The notes under the pieces are model-generated. The model worked only from the letters and a program-made list of their open reading frames with translations, was not told the DNA's origin and searched no databases. Shown one piece after another: positions 1 to 5,964 of a stretch of DNA of 8,009 nt (position 1 is the stretch's first letter; every line of letters starts with the position of its first letter). Origin of the DNA: Candidatus Mnemosynella bozhongmuii (GTDB taxonomy: Archaea > Halobacteriota > Archaeoglobi > Mnemosynellales > Mnemosynellaceae); the NCBI GenBank assembly GCA_014361165.1, contig JACIWD010000045.1:1-8009 (forward strand), read 5' to 3'. The translations under genes were made by a program, and so were the position numbers.

Positions 1-1492
1 AGCCGGTGTAGCCGTAGAAAGAATTCGTGAGGATTTTGAGTGTCTGCTGCTCAACATCCTTTAAAGGATCGTAATTCCTTTCAAGCTCTTCTTTTATCCT
101 TTTTCTCCTTTCGATCAGCTCCACAAGAATCCTCTTGAAGAAGCCATCAGGCCTCTTCCTGAATCTGTGACCGACGAATGGAGCAACATAGACATCCTCG
201 TCATCACCTTCAGCAACTGTATCGGGAGAGATGTTGAAGGAGATCATGATTGAGGGATACATGGAAGAGAAGTCCAGAAGAACGACCTTCTCGTGAATTC
301 CGGAGAGAGGCTCAAGGACGACTGCTCCTGTGTAACTCTCTCCCTCCTCTCCCCTTCTCTTCGGTATGAGCTCATTCATCCTTACGGCTTCAGCGCATAG
401 ATACATCTCAACCATCCTTCCCCGACCCATCTTGCTGACATCCTCAAGAGGATATTTTATGAGCCTTGAGAATTCTATCTGAATCGGAAGGAGCTTTTCA
501 AGCATTTTAAAAGTGCTGAGGGCATCATCCTTGGCATATTCTATGAGTTTCTCCCTGTCCTCATGCCAGTAGCGGTAGATTTCTGAGGAAGGAATCATCA
601 CTCTGTCCTCAGCCTCCTGAATTCCGAGAAACTCCGCAACATTTTCGAGTTTCTTCACCTTCACCTCACCGACATCCCTCATGACCACGCGATAGAGGTC
701 AACATCTAGTCTTCCAGCCACAGTGACATGCGGAAGAGGAGCACTCCTCACCCTCGGAGCAGAACCGTCTCTGCCGAGAGAGAGTTCAATTCCAAGCTTT
801 TTGCATCTCTTCAGAAGATATGGAATGTCAAATGAGTTGTGATTGTATCCTGCTATGACATCAGGGTCTTTCTCCCTCACAAAATTCACGAAATCCCTTA
901 TTATCTTCCTCTCCTCTCCGTGAAAGACCTCAACGCCCTCTTCAGTGCAGACCGAGATGATGATCACGGGATCTCTTTCCGGATCGGGAGTTCCTCTCGG
1001 ATTGTAAACCTCTGAATCAAATGCGAGAAGCTTCAGCTCCGGAGGAGGAGAGCTGAAGGAGGATATCTCTCTGATTTCATCTCCACTGATCCTTGCTTCA
1101 ATCCCGCTGAGAGGCACCAGTCCCTTATCCCAGAGATAGCGTATGTGAAACGGTATGTCATCCTCGAATGTCTCGAAACCGAGTTTTGATGCAACCTTTC
1201 TCAGAACCGGAACATCTCCTGGATGAGAGGCGTAAACTCTGAGGAGCTCTATTTCCTTTCCGAAATATTTCTTTTTGACTCTCTCCGCCTTTAAAGGAGA
1301 GATTCCTTCCGAGCTGCGAATTTTCCTGATGTCCTCTTCCTCAGCTCCGAGAATGTAGAAATAGGGAAGGAATGACCTGTCCCTGAGAACACGAACCCTT
1401 CCTTCCTCATCCTTGCACCAGAGTCTGATGACCGGAGATTTCCCCTCTGTTACTGAGTCGAGGGTTAGAAGATGACCTCTGAAGGTGTCCAT
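1..1492 (-). CDS. polB: Family B DNA polymerase (PolB), 3' part beyond the left edge
   Basis: Replicative/repair DNA polymerase with 3'-5' proofreading; 497 residues are visible of a family usually near 780. The N-terminal domain (about 1-140) keeps the archaeal uracil-sensing pocket: P43 in FLPYFY and V94 in HPGDVP match Pfu/Tgo P36 and V93. Exonuclease motifs are intact: Exo I FDSE (D159, E161), Exo II GYNHNSFD (D222), Exo III YAKDD (Y319, D323). Polymerase motif A is DFSSMYPSIM (D407 metal ligand) and motif B is KILTNSFYG (K486-G494), just before the edge. No intein interrupts motif A or B; motif C lies outside the window. I chose ATG 1492 because MDTFRGHLL fits the start of Archaeoglobus PolB as I recall it; an in-frame ATG at 1513 adds seven residues. 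A GGTGAG lies 12 nt before 1492, a long spacing. The gene follows purF on the same strand. Confidence 0.96.
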   Translation of the reverse strand, partial: MDTFRGHLLTLDSVTEGKSPVIRLWCKDEEGRVRVLRDRSFLPYFYILGAEEEDIRKIRSSEGISPLKAERVKKKYFGKEIELLRVYASHPGDVPVLRKVASKLGFETFEDDIPFHIRYLWDKGLVPLSGIEARISGDEIREISSFSSPPPELKLLAFDSEVYNPRGTPDPERDPVIIISVCTEEGVEVFHGEERKIIRDFVNFVREKDPDVIAGYNHNSFDIPYLLKRCKKLGIELSLGRDGSAPRVRSAPLPHVTVAGRLDVDLYRVVMRDVGEVKVKKLENVAEFLGIQEAEDRVMIPSSEIYRYWHEDREKLIEYAKDDALSTFKMLEKLLPIQIEFSRLIKYPLEDVSKMGRGRMVEMYLCAEAVRMNELIPKRRGEEGESYTGAVVLEPLSGIHEKVVLLDFSSMYPSIMISFNISPDTVAEGDDEDVYVAPFVGHRFRKRPDGFFKRILVELIERRKRIKEELERNYDPLKDVEQQTLKILTNSFYGYTG

Positions 1493-1539
1493 CAAGAGAG
1501 ATGACTCACCCATGAAAGAAATAGTTTATCTCCGGAGAC

Positions 1540-1550
1540 TTAAAAATAGG
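1540..1550 (-). promoter_or_regulatory. Possible TATA element for polB, overlapping the purF stop
   Basis: The minus strand reads CCTATTTTTAA, the last bases being the purF TAA stop. Its centre lies about 30 nt upstream of ATG 1513 and about 50 nt upstream of ATG 1492. An archaeal TATA box sits roughly 26 nt before the transcript start, which would put the start near 1517 and leave little or no leader for the upper ATG. The match is weak and read-through from purF is equally possible. Confidence 0.3.
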
Positions 1551-2940
1551 AGAGTCTTGCCTGCTTTCTTATGCAGACCTCTCCGGGAACCTCAACCGGA
1601 TACTGAGATGTCAGACAGGCCAGACACAGCTTTCTTTCCGAAATTCCAACGGACTGAATCAAACCTTCCAGAGAGAGATAGTTGACTGAATCCGCTTCGA
1701 TGATTGTCTTTATCTCCTCTATGGACTTGTGAGCTGCTATGAGTTCCTCCCTTGTTGGCATGTCTATCCCAAAATAACACGGAGCTATTATTGGAGGAGA
1801 GCCCACCATCAGATGAACTTCCTTTGCTCCAGCTTCTTTCAGCATCCTGACTATTCTCCTTGAGGTTGTTCCCCTGACTATGGAGTCATCAACGAGGATG
1901 ACTCTCTTGCCCTCGACATTTCTTTTGACCACATTCAGCTTCAGTCTCACTCCAACATCCCTGAGGGTCTGACTGGGCATTATGAAGGTTCTCCCAACAT
2001 AGCGATTCTTTATGAGACCCTCTATGAAAGGTATTCCTGAAGCGAGGGAATAGCCTATTGCCGATGTCACTCCGGAGTCCGGAACCGCACAGACGATGTC
2101 TCCTTCAATCCCGTACTCCTCGTAAAGCCTCTCGCCGATTCTCCTTCTGACATCGTAAACGAGCCTTCCCTCAATTATCGAATCCGGTCTTGCAAAATAG
2201 ACAAACTCGAAGACGCAGAGAGAGGGAAACGGATTTCTGACAAGCTGATGGGATTCAATCTCCTCATCTATTATCAGGAGTTCTCCGGGTGAGACTTCTC
2301 TGATGAGCTTTCCTCCGAGAACATCTATCGCAACGCTCTCGGATGCAACTATGTGGGTTCCATCAACCTCACCGAGACAGAGTGGCTTGAAACCATTCGG
2401 ATCTCTGAGAGCGACCAGCCTGTCATTTATGAGAATCGTGAGAGAGTATGCTCCTGTGAGTCTTCTCATGATTTCTTTCGAAGCGTCAACAATGTCCTTT
2501 TTCAGAAGTTCCTTCGCAAGAAGGTGAGCTATAACCTCGGTATCGGAGTCGGAGAGAAAAACATGACCCTGCTCTTCCAGAGCTCTTCTGAGTTCTGATG
2601 AATTCACTATGTTCCCGTTATGAGCTATGGCTATTGTTCCGCCTCTGAAGGAGATTGAAAGAGGCTGGGAATTCTCGGGAGCAGATGCTCCTGTTGTTGA
2701 GTATCTCACATGACCTATACCGCGATCCCCTTTCAGAAGCCTGAGCTTCTCCTCGCTGAACACCTCTGAGACAAGTCCCATGGACTTGTGAATTCTTATT
2801 TTCGAGCCATCGAAGGTTGCTATTCCTGCGGACTCCTGGCCCCTGTGCTGGAGGGAGAAGAGTGCGTAATAGATGTGAGAGGCGACATCCTCAGAGTTTC
2901 TGCTGAAAATTCCAACTACTCCACACTCCTCCCTCAACAA
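1540..2940 (-). CDS. purF: Amidophosphoribosyltransferase (glutamine PRPP amidotransferase)
   Basis: Catalyses the first committed step of purine synthesis: PRPP plus glutamine to phosphoribosylamine, in the cytoplasm. The 466-residue product has an N-terminal glutamine amidotransferase (Ntn) domain with nucleophile Cys6 in ECGVVGIF, HRGQESAG at 32-39 and AHNGNI at 106-111, then a phosphoribosyltransferase domain with the PRPP loop VILVDDSIVRGTTSRR (347-362). C242, C388, C439 and C442 match the four [4Fe-4S] ligands of the Bacillus subtilis-type enzyme, so a short MLREE or MREE propeptide is probably removed to expose the cysteine. No ATG or GTG can start it: the frame begins with two TTG codons (2940, 2937) and an in-frame TGA lies just upstream. 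AAGGTG (2945-2950) is 4 nt from the first TTG and 7 nt from the second, so 2937 may be the true start. It begins 23 bp after rpl37e. Confidence 0.97.
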   Translation of the reverse strand: MLREECGVVGIFSRNSEDVASHIYYALFSLQHRGQESAGIATFDGSKIRIHKSMGLVSEVFSEEKLRLLKGDRGIGHVRYSTTGASAPENSQPLSISFRGGTIAIAHNGNIVNSSELRRALEEQGHVFLSDSDTEVIAHLLAKELLKKDIVDASKEIMRRLTGAYSLTILINDRLVALRDPNGFKPLCLGEVDGTHIVASESVAIDVLGGKLIREVSPGELLIIDEEIESHQLVRNPFPSLCVFEFVYFARPDSIIEGRLVYDVRRRIGERLYEEYGIEGDIVCAVPDSGVTSAIGYSLASGIPFIEGLIKNRYVGRTFIMPSQTLRDVGVRLKLNVVKRNVEGKRVILVDDSIVRGTTSRRIVRMLKEAGAKEVHLMVGSPPIIAPCYFGIDMPTREELIAAHKSIEEIKTIIEADSVNYLSLEGLIQSVGISERKLCLACLTSQYPVEVPGEVCIRKQARLSYF

Positions 2941-2944
2941 GCAG

Positions 2945-2950
2945 CACCTT
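2945..2950 (-). promoter_or_regulatory. Ribosome binding site selecting a TTG start for purF
   Basis: The minus strand reads AAGGTG, complementary to the archaeal 16S tail (part of GGAGGTGAT). It is 4 nt from TTG 2940 and 7 nt from TTG 2937. The second spacing is the more usual and gives a protein starting MREEC. No ATG or GTG is available in frame between the upstream TGA and the catalytic cysteine. Confidence 0.65.
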
Positions 2951-2963
2951 CAGAAAGGTTTTT

Positions 2964-3143
2964 TCAGTTGTTGAACTTTGCCGATTTCTTAACCCAGCTG
3001 TATTTCCTCAATCTCTTTGATCTTCCAAAACCGCATGAAGCGCAGTAGCGCTTGCTCACGTGATAGGAGACCTTTCCACATCTCCTGCATCTTATGTGTG
3101 TTTTCTTCTGCCTTTTACCCATGGAAGGAGTTCCCTTGCTCAT
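2964..3143 (-). CDS. rpl37e: Large ribosomal subunit protein eL37
   Basis: Small basic zinc-binding protein of the archaeal/eukaryotic 50S/60S subunit. I translated 59 residues directly: it opens MSKGTPSMGKRQKKTHIRC and ends SWVKKSAKFNN. The zinc ribbon is C19-x2-C22 and C34-x2-C37, around the family pattern CRRCGKVSYH and CASCGFG. Length is normal for archaeal eL37 (about 55-65). Start ATG 3143 is fixed by the ribosome site GAGGTGAT 5 nt upstream, which overlaps the lsm stop codon. An ATG at the end of that site (3150) is out of frame. It lies 11 bp downstream of lsm, a gene pairing known widely in Euryarchaeota, and 23 bp before purF, so it is probably cotranscribed with both. Confidence 0.96.
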   Translation of the reverse strand: MSKGTPSMGKRQKKTHIRCRRCGKVSYHVSKRYCASCGFGRSKRLRKYSWVKKSAKFNN

Positions 3144-3148
3144 CCGCC

Positions 3149-3156
3149 ATCACCTC
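3149..3156 (-). promoter_or_regulatory. Strong ribosome binding site for rpl37e inside the lsm stop region
   Basis: The minus strand reads GAGGTGAT, a near-perfect complement of the archaeal 16S 3' tail, 5 nt before ATG 3143. Its first bases are the GA of the lsm TGA stop (3155-3157). Ribosomes ending lsm would sit directly on this site, which suggests coupled translation of the two genes. Confidence 0.8.
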
Positions 3157-3370
3157 ACGGAGAGATGTAAACAACATTATCTCCTCGAACTATGATTGTT
3201 CCCAGCTTAACATTACCCTCTTCTCTGATCTCCTCGGCATCATCAAGCACAAGATTCATGTGTATGTCGTATCCCTGAAGAACTCCTCTGAACTCTCTTC
3301 CGCCCTTCAACCTCACTATAACCGGAGAGTTGAGAGCCTTGTTTAGAACATCCAACGGTCTCTGTGGCAT
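3155..3370 (-). CDS. lsm: Archaeal Lsm (Sm-like) RNA-binding protein
   Basis: Small RNA chaperone that forms a ring, usually a heptamer, and binds U-rich RNA; it acts in RNA processing and turnover. The 71-residue protein is a complete Sm fold: N-terminal helix (RPLDVLNKAL), Sm1 about residues 15-47 with GGREFRGVL and YDIHMNLVL, and Sm2 with IIVRGDNV (59-66). The uridine-pocket residues H37, N39, R62 and D64 are present. It is very like A. fulgidus Sm1 (MPPRPLDVLN...) as I recall it. ATG 3370 is the start: GGAGG lies 6 nt upstream and the sequence before it does not belong to the family, so the longer frame from GTG 3409 is rejected. It heads the minus-strand lsm-rpl37e-purF operon, behind a TATA-like element at about 3412-3427. 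Confidence 0.97.
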   Translation of the reverse strand: MPQRPLDVLNKALNSPVIVRLKGGREFRGVLQGYDIHMNLVLDDAEEIREEGNVKLGTIIVRGDNVVYISP

Positions 3371-3376
3371 GTCAAT

Positions 3377-3381
3377 CCTCC
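3377..3381 (-). promoter_or_regulatory. Ribosome binding site fixing the lsm start
   Basis: GGAGG on the minus strand, 6 nt before ATG 3370. It decides for the MPQRPLDVLN start over the GTG at 3409. Confidence 0.8.
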
Positions 3382-3411
3382 AGGATGGATGATTGATTGA
3401 AATTAACACCT

Positions 3412-3427
3412 TCTTTATTTAAATCTT
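3412..3427 (-). promoter_or_regulatory. Promoter for the lsm-rpl37e-purF operon (TATA-like)
   Basis: The minus strand reads AAAAAGATTTAAATAAAG through this site; GATTTAAATAAA is a good archaeal TATA-like core with purines before it that could serve as a BRE. Archaeal spacing of about 26 nt puts the transcript start near 3393, leaving a leader of about 23 nt that contains the GGAGG site. Inferred from sequence pattern and spacing only. Confidence 0.6.
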
Positions 3428-3450
3428 TTTATCCTTCCCTTTCAGCGAAG

Positions 3451-3464
3451 ATAAAACTTAAAAT
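3451..3464 (+). promoter_or_regulatory. Promoter for the PUA-domain gene (TATA-like)
   Basis: ATAAAACTTAAAAT on the plus strand, preceded by GCGAAG as a possible BRE, lies 30-43 nt before ATG 3494. Depending on which half is the TATA core, transcription would start at about 3480-3487, giving a very short leader. It stands back to back with the lsm promoter about 25-50 bp away, so the two directions may share regulation. Confidence 0.5.
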
Positions 3465-3493
3465 CCAAAGTGCAGAGTAAATGATGAGGGAAA

Positions 3494-3982
3494 ATGAGGA
3501 TTAAAAACAGACATCAGCTCAAAGATAAAGAGATTAAAGCGATTGCCGAAGAACTTGAGAGAACATTTGGGGAGAGTGCAAGGAAACTTCTGGAGGGCAG
3601 GAAAGTGGAGAGAGGAGAGTTGATGGATAAAACAGAGCTGATTCTTGTTGACGGGGAACCGCTGTTCATGATGATTGACGGAAGGCCATTTCCGACGGTT
3701 AAAGGAGCTCTGAAGATGAAGGTGGATAAAAAGAGAGTTGTGATTGATTTCGGTGCAGTTAAAGCCGTCTCACAGGGTGCAGATGTGATGGCTCCGGGAA
3801 TAGTTGATGTTGACGAGGACGTTGAGAGAGGCGATCTGGTGATAATTGTGGATGAGATTCACAGGAGACCTCTCGCAATCGGCAGAGCTCTTATCTCGAG
3901 GGACAGAATGATGGGACAGAAGGGAAAGGCTGTCAAATCAATTCACCATGTGGGTGACAGGATCTGGAAGCTGAGGGTCTGA
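3494..3982 (+). CDS. Pre-PUA/PUA domain RNA-binding protein (MCT-1/Tma20 family)
   Basis: The 162-residue protein matches the archaeal family related to eukaryotic MCT-1/Tma20 and the N-terminal part of eIF2D, which bind the small ribosomal subunit in recycling and re-initiation. The archaeal role is less certain. The N-terminal part (about 1-75; MRIKNRHQLKDKEIK, later PLFMMIDGRPFPTV) is the pre-PUA module. Residues about 80-156 are a PUA domain, with VVIDFGAVKAVSQGADVMAP as its core strand-loop and GDLVIIVDE further on. There is no catalytic motif. ATG 3494 is preceded by GAGGG at 3486-3490 with a short 3-nt spacer. It is transcribed divergently from lsm, and sepF follows 44 bp downstream on the same strand, so this gene could lead the longer operon or be its own unit. 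Confidence 0.88.
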   Translation: MRIKNRHQLKDKEIKAIAEELERTFGESARKLLEGRKVERGELMDKTELILVDGEPLFMMIDGRPFPTVKGALKMKVDKKRVVIDFGAVKAVSQGADVMAPGIVDVDEDVERGDLVIIVDEIHRRPLAIGRALISRDRMMGQKGKAVKSIHHVGDRIWKLRV

Positions 3983-4026
3983 GAAAAGAAGGGATTATTA
4001 AGGAGTTTTGAAAAATTATCCTTTCG

Positions 4027-4419
4027 ATGGTGATATCATTGAGCGGGATTATAGACAGGTTATTTGGAGGAGGGGCCAAGCCAAGGGGTTCTGAAGAAGA
4101 ATATGTGGAGCTGGATCTCAGTGAATACGAGAAGATGCTCGATGTTGAGGTCGCAAATCTCTATGTGAAGGTTGCGGAGATTGCGAATCTGAACGAGCTT
4201 CAGGAAGTGAAGAAAGAAATCTACAACGGAAACATAGTGATAACAGATCTGTCGCTGATGAAGAGGGACAGAGGCATGATGGAGAGAGCCATAAGAGAGC
4301 TCAAGCAGGTTGCGGAGGACATTCACGGAGATATAGCTGGGATAAGCGAGGAGCTCATAATCACAACTCCAACCGGAGTTAAGATAGACAGAAGAAAGAT
4401 CGTCGGGGGCAGGCAGTGA
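4027..4419 (+). CDS. sepF: Archaeal SepF, FtsZ membrane anchor for cell division
   Basis: SepF (formerly DUF552) tethers FtsZ to the cytoplasmic membrane at the division site in archaea that lack FtsA. The 130-residue protein has the expected layout: an N-terminal amphipathic membrane-targeting helix (about 2-14, ISLSGIIDRLFGGG), an acidic linker (18-37), and the alpha/beta SepF core (about 38-125) with VANLYVKVAEI, GNIVITDLSLM and ISEELIITTPTGV. The start gives the complete membrane helix. No ribosome site lies close to ATG 4027: the nearest GGAG is 22 nt away. GATTATTA at 3993-4000 has TATA-like spacing, so a leaderless transcript is possible. It heads a cassette of overlapping genes; its TGA overlaps the next start by 4 nt (GTGA). 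Confidence 0.9.
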   Translation: MVISLSGIIDRLFGGGAKPRGSEEEYVELDLSEYEKMLDVEVANLYVKVAEIANLNELQEVKKEIYNGNIVITDLSLMKRDRGMMERAIRELKQVAEDIHGDIAGISEELIITTPTGVKIDRRKIVGGRQ

Positions 4420-4991
4420 AGAGAGCTTCCTCCAGATACGCATGCCCATTTTGTGGAGCTGAAGCCACGTACATATGGGATATTGAGGACATTCCCTATT
4501 TTGGAGAGGTCATGCTCACGAGCATCCAGTGTTCTTCATGCGGTTTCAGACACTCGGATTGCATGATACTGAGTTCAAGAGAGCCACAGAGATACGAGCT
4601 CAGAGTGAGTTCATCGGATGATCTGAATGCAAGAGTCATAAGATCCTCCTCAGGAACAGTAAGGATTCCGGAGCTCGGAGTCGATATTGAGCCGGGTCCT
4701 CTTGCAGAGTCATTTGTCAGCAATGTTGAGGGAATTCTTGAGAGAGTTGAGAATGTTCTCAGGGGAATTCTGAATGTCAGCAAAAACAGGAGAGCTGAAG
4801 AGCTTATCGAGGAGATAAGGATGATAAGAGAGGGTAAAAGAGAGATAACAGTGATCGTCGAGGATCCCTTTGGAAACAGCGCAATAATATCTGAGAAGGC
4901 TATCTCGAGACCTCTCACAAGAGAGGAGATTTCAAGACTGAAAACAGGGTATCTAATCTTCGAGGCCCAGAATGATTCAGAAGAGGCGTAG
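4416..4991 (+). CDS. ZPR1-type zinc-finger protein (archaeal, single module)
   Basis: The 191-residue protein carries one ZPR1 module. Eukaryotic ZPR1 has two and binds elongation factor eEF1A, probably as a folding chaperone; an equivalent archaeal job with aEF1A is inference. The zinc finger is C10-x2-C13-x25-C39-x2-C42, in the family setting CPFCG, IPYFGEVML and CSSCGFRHSD. A beta-rich region follows (VRIPELGVDIEPGPLAESF, about 82-100), then a charged helical stretch (VEGILERVENVL to EEIRMIREGK) and the typical VIVEDPFGNSAI (147-158). It starts at GTG 4416, whose TG is shared with the sepF TGA; only a weak G-rich site (4405-4409) precedes it, so expression is probably coupled to sepF. Its 3' end overlaps the methyltransferase by 20 nt. 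Confidence 0.9.
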   Translation: MKRASSRYACPFCGAEATYIWDIEDIPYFGEVMLTSIQCSSCGFRHSDCMILSSREPQRYELRVSSSDDLNARVIRSSSGTVRIPELGVDIEPGPLAESFVSNVEGILERVENVLRGILNVSKNRRAEELIEEIRMIREGKREITVIVEDPFGNSAIISEKAISRPLTREEISRLKTGYLIFEAQNDSEEA

Positions 4992-5964
4992 CAGAAAGTT
5001 CTCAAAGGAGATCTTCACCGATGAAGATGGTTTGAGGTTTGCAACTCCAGAGATAGTTGGGGAATACAGAGCAAAGAGGCTCAAAACAGATGTCATAGGA
5101 GAGCTCGGATGCGGGATAGGCGGGCAGACAGTTCAGTTTGCAAGATATTCCTCCGAGGTCATCGCTGCTGAGAGAGATGAGGAGAAGCTTGAATGCGCAA
5201 AGAGGAACGCCAGAATATATGGAGTTAAGAATATCAGATTCATTCTTGGAGATGTGAGGAGCGAAGAGGTAAGGAGATTTTTCAGAGATGCCGATATCAT
5301 CTTCTGCGACCCTTCGAGACCTCCAGAGGAGGAGATAAGAAGCTTTCTGAACTTCGAACCAAGAATAGATGAGGTGATTGAGCTCTACTCCCCCTTCACC
5401 GAAAATCTTGCCTTTGAAGCTCCTCCTCAGATACCTCCCGCGAGAGTTCCATTTGAATGCGAGAAGGAATACATTTCTCTGAACCACCAGCTGAACAGGC
5501 TCAACCTCTATTTTGGAGAGCTTAAAAAAAGGGATGTTTCTGCGGTGATTCTTCCTGAAGGAGAGGTTCTTTACGGAGAAGGGGAAATTTCATACGGAGA
5601 AATTGAGAACTACCTTCATGAGCCCGATCCGGCTGTTGTAAAAGCTGAGCTGCTTGGAGTTCTGTGCGAGAGATTCGATCTCAGGGTCTGCTTCATGGAT
5701 GGCAAGAGAATTCTTATGAGCGGAGACGACATGAGGTCACCGTTTCTGAAAAACTCCTACATTCTGAGAGGAGTCTGCGGAAGCCTCTCGGAAGTCAGAG
5801 AGATCCTGGAGAAGGGTGGTGCCAAAAAGGCAGTTCTCAGATTTGAGATTCCTCCCTCGGAATACTGGAGTGTGAGGAGAAGGCTTGAGGAAGGATTAAA
5901 TGGAGAGAGAACATTCCATATTTTCAGAGGAGACAAGTTCATAGTCTGCGAGAGATTGGAATGA
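4972..5964 (+). CDS. Class I SAM-dependent methyltransferase with THUMP-like C-terminal domain
   Basis: Predicted methyltransferase, probably acting on RNA; substrate unknown. In the 330-residue protein a short N-terminal segment (FTDEDGLRFATPEIVGEYRA, 15-34) resembles that of bacterial THUMP-like methyltransferases. It leads into the Rossmann domain: motif I ELGCGIGG (44-51), acidic E67 that would bind SAM ribose, GDV at 93-95, and the catalytic-loop position CDPSRP (112-117). The C-terminal half carries the THUMP-like signature YLHEPDPAVVKAELLG (214-229) and RSPFLKNSYILRG (255-267). DPSR is not the DPPY/NPPY of classic amino-group methylases. Start ATG 4972 has GAGG 6 nt upstream and lies inside the ZPR1 gene. 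Its stop overlaps the shikimate kinase start (ATGA). Fold is confident; target is not. Confidence 0.82.
   Translation: MIQKRRSRKFSKEIFTDEDGLRFATPEIVGEYRAKRLKTDVIGELGCGIGGQTVQFARYSSEVIAAERDEEKLECAKRNARIYGVKNIRFILGDVRSEEVRRFFRDADIIFCDPSRPPEEEIRSFLNFEPRIDEVIELYSPFTENLAFEAPPQIPPARVPFECEKEYISLNHQLNRLNLYFGELKKRDVSAVILPEGEVLYGEGEISYGEIENYLHEPDPAVVKAELLGVLCERFDLRVCFMDGKRILMSGDDMRSPFLKNSYILRGVCGSLSEVREILEKGGAKKAVLRFEIPPSEYWSVRRRLEEGLNGERTFHIFRGDKFIVCERLE

Noticed and set aside
3155..3409. Longer Lsm frame starting from GTG 3409
   Set aside because: The extra 13 residues are not part of the Lsm family, and ATG 3370 has a well-placed GGAGG; 3409 also lies upstream of the predicted transcript start near 3393.
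3480..3560. Possible C/D box RNA from ATGATGA at 3481-3487
   Set aside because: It matches the C box consensus, but no CTGA D box follows within 75 nt, and the bases lie in the leader and start of the PUA gene.
3983..4026. Terminator between the PUA gene and sepF
   Set aside because: Only short T runs (GTTTTG) occur and no hairpin is apparent; not enough to call a terminator.
4496..5487. Two long minus-strand open frames opposite ZPR1 and the methyltransferase (4496-5005 and 5002-5487)
   Set aside because: Both are antisense to genes with clear motifs, have Ser/Leu-rich composition and no recognisable domain or ribosome site.
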